A model generated the notes under the pieces. It did no database searches. It saw nothing but the letters and a program-made list of their open reading frames with translations, and had not been told where the DNA came from. Position numbers and translations under genes: made by a program. Positions 31,283 through 33,007 of a DNA stretch of 33,007 bases are shown here, in pieces (position 1 is the first letter of the stretch; every line of letters begins with the position of its first letter). Origin of the DNA: an uncultured Desulfocapsa sp. (GTDB taxonomy: Bacteria; Desulfobacterota; Desulfobulbia; Desulfobulbales; Desulfocapsaceae); assembly GCA_947311475.1 (NCBI GenBank), contig CAMZLK010000031.1:1-33007 (forward strand). The letters are read 5' to 3'.

Positions 31283-32743
31283 ATGTCAGAAAAAAAGAAA
31301 TTAACTAACAACGCTGGTGCTCCAGTAGGTGATAACCAAAATGTATTAACGGCAGGTGCACGTGGGCCTCTACTGATGCAGGATGTCTGGTATCTTGAGA
31401 AACTTGCCCATTTCGACAGAGAAGTCATTCCGGAAAGACGTATGCATGCAAAAGGATCTGGAGCATATGGTACCTTTACTGTCAGCCATGATATCACAAA
31501 GTATACCAAGGCAAATATCTTTTCGGAAATTGGTAAAAAAACAGAAGTATTTTCAAGGTTTTCAACCGTTGCAGGAGAGCGGGGGGCGGCTGATGCAGAA
31601 CGCGATATCCGTGGATTTGCCTTGAAATTTTACACTGATGAAGGGAATTGGGATCTGGTTGGCAACAATACACCAGTCTTTTTCCTTCGAGATCCTTTAA
31701 AGTTCCCGGATCTCAACCATGCAGTAAAGCGAGACCCACGAACCAATATGCGCAGTGCCAAAAACAACTGGGATTTCTGGACGTCATTGCCTGAAGCTCT
31801 GCATCAAGTGACCATCACCATGAGTGACCGTGGCATTCCGACAAGCTATCGCCATATGCACGGCTTTGGCAGCCACACTTTCAGCCTGATTAATGCAGAC
31901 AATGAACGATTCTGGGTAAAATTCCATTTTCATACACAACAGGGAATTAAAAATCTTACCGATGCCGAAGCTGAGAAAATTGTAGGAAAATGCAGGGAAA
32001 GTCATCAGGAGGATCTCTATGAAAGTATAGAAAAAGGAGATTTTCCACGCTGGACCATGTTTATTCAGGTGATGCCTGAAAAGGAAGCTGCAAACTGCCC
32101 CTACAACCCCTTTGACTTAACCAAAGTCTGGTTCCACAAGGATTACCCGCTCATTGAAGTTGGAGTTCTAGAGCTAAACCGCAATCCGGAGAACTATTTT
32201 GCAGAAGTTGAACAATCTGCGTTTAATCCAGCCAGTGTTGTACCCGGGATAGGGTTTTCTCCAGACAAAATGTTGCAGGGCAGGCTTTTTTCATATGGCG
32301 ATGCACAACGTTACCGTTTAGGAGTGAACCATCAGCAAATACCTGTCAATGCCCCCCGCTGCCCGTTCCACAATTATCACCGGGACGGAGCCATGCGGGT
32401 TGACGGTAACCACGGTAGTACCATCGGATATGAACCAAACAGTTATGAAGAATGGCAGGAACAGCCTGATTTCAACGAACCACCACTTAGCCTTGAAGGA
32501 GCAGCCGATCATTGGAATCACCGGGAAGACACTGACTATTTCAGCCAGCCCGGAAAACTCTTTCGACTCATGAGTACTGAGCAGCAACAGGTATTATTTG
32601 ACAACACGGCAAGAGCCATGGGCGATGCACCTGAGGAGATCAAAATGCGCCATATCGGAAACTGTCTCAAAGCCGACCCTGATTATGGAAAAGGTGTGGC
32701 AAAAGCACTTGGATTGTCACTAACGCGGATAAACAGCAAGTAA
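31283..32743 (+). CDS. katA: Catalase (heme, small-subunit clade)
   Basis: The 486-residue enzyme dismutates hydrogen peroxide. The catalytic His is in [14 protein letters not shown], with the Asn further on in the [10 protein letters not shown] region; the heme-ligand Tyr is in [14 protein letters not shown]. Length fits clade 3 small-subunit catalases, and no secretion signal is present. AAGGAGAGG lies about 5 bases before the ATG. The C-terminal residues after LGLSL (TRINSK) are encoded by the start of repeat copy E, which also supplies the TAA stop. The upstream perR-like gene is the likely regulator, and HemY could supply its heme. Confidence 0.97.
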   Translation: MSEKKKLTNNAGAPVGDNQNVLTAGARGPLLMQDVWYLEKLAHFDREVIPERRMHAKGSGAYGTFTVSHDITKYTKANIFSEIGKKTEVFSRFSTVAGERGAADAERDIRGFALKFYTDEGNWDLVGNNTPVFFLRDPLKFPDLNHAVKRDPRTNMRSAKNNWDFWTSLPEALHQVTITMSDRGIPTSYRHMHGFGSHTFSLINADNERFWVKFHFHTQQGIKNLTDAEAEKIVGKCRESHQEDLYESIEKGDFPRWTMFIQVMPEKEAANCPYNPFDLTKVWFHKDYPLIEVGVLELNRNPENYFAEVEQSAFNPASVVPGIGFSPDKMLQGRLFSYGDAQRYRLGVNHQQIPVNAPRCPFHNYHRDGAMRVDGNHGSTIGYEPNSYEEWQEQPDFNEPPLSLEGAADHWNHREDTDYFSQPGKLFRLMSTEQQQVLFDNTARAMGDAPEEIKMRHIGNCLKADPDYGKGVAKALGLSLTRINSK

Positions 32744-32831
32744 GTGCCTTGTTGCTTATGCTGATAATTTGAGTTTGAAACACTTCGATTTTCTTGTTTT
32801 TTATTACAGTTTTTCAGGGATAAGGCACTAA
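32720..32831 (+). repeat. Stop-codon-associated repeat, copy E (short form)
   Basis: This 112-bp copy is very close to copy C, running from CTAACGCGGATAAACAGC to AAGGCACTAA with a perfect AGTGCCTT/AAGGCACT pair. It overlaps the katA 3' end. Here the boundary CTAA is read in frame as Leu-Thr, and translation stops at the TAA in GCAAGTAAG inside the element. Confidence 0.9.
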
Positions 32832-32865
32832 ACGCAGAACAATAGAATTAATAAAATTTGATGGC

Positions 32866-33007
32866 GTCGTAAAAACTCTTCATCTGCTTCGTTGCTACAT
32901 TTTTTATCTAATTTCAACGTACCTTAGTACGCTGAAATTAAATAAAAATGTGCGCCTCGCATATGAAGCTTTTTACTTAGCCATCTTTCAATTGACCTTT
33001 TTACTAG
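32866..33007. repeat. Second copy of palindromic repeat family 2, at right edge
   Basis: This unit aligns with the reverse complement of the inner part of 18121-18367: CGTAAAAACTCTTCATCT, then a central stem-loop around GTACCTTAGTAC, then GCCTCG(C/A)ATATGAAG and GACCTTTTTAC. The central stem has different bases in the two copies but remains self-complementary. It runs to the window end and may continue. Confidence 0.8.

Overview
The window looks like the chromosome of a marine, mostly anaerobic deltaproteobacterium, most likely Desulfobacterota near the Desulfotalea/Desulfocapsa group. Three things suggest this: a bacterial phosphagen (guanidino) kinase, the holB-ricT-metG and yggT-divIVA gene orders, and catalase with a PerR-type regulator in an otherwise moderate-GC housekeeping context. 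The assignment is an inference from gene content, not a phylogeny.

Layout. 1-324 is a near-perfect inverted repeat around a MITE-like palindrome, with the 3' end of a second yggU-like gene entering from the left edge. 270-7156 is a minus-strand housekeeping run, read ychF > holB > ricT-like > metG > yggT > divIVA > yggU. A plus-strand amidohydrolase (mtaD-like) follows, then a gene-poor stretch with operator-like palindromes in front of a small exported protein (9148-9408). 9830-13036 holds, on the minus strand, a lone receiver protein, a PAS histidine kinase and a PLP-dependent threonine/serine dehydratase. 13242-17405 is a giant one-protein two-component system (signal peptide, 14 propeller blades, Y_Y_Y, kinase, receiver, AraC domain). 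17394-21387 (minus) has a YqaA/DedA membrane protein, pcm, a BamE-like lipoprotein and htpG. 21551-22939 (plus) is a HemY-like oxidase. 23132-30414 is a minus-strand series: TauA/SsuA-type binding protein, ATPase, permease, guanidino kinase, AapQ, AapM, AapJ. 30690-32743 (plus) is perR-like then katA.

The most unusual material is of two kinds. First, the guanidino kinase sits inside a transport operon between a sulfonate/taurine-type ABC importer and an Aap-type amino-acid importer that lacks its ATPase gene, and the kinase carries Gly at a normally catalytic Glu. Second, there is a dispersed palindromic repeat family of 112-137 bp in five copies. Each copy is bounded by CTAA/TTAG and lies on or beside the stop codon of an unrelated gene (ychF, threonine dehydratase, response regulator, hemY, katA). 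In four of the five, the boundary tetranucleotide itself supplies the stop codon. A second structured repeat family has two copies (18121-18367 and the right edge), and a third is at the left edge.

Functional picture: arginine or another guanidino compound may be imported and phosphorylated as an energy buffer, oxidative stress is handled by PerR/catalase, and protein repair and folding by Pcm and HtpG. The sensory genes in the middle respond to unidentified signals.
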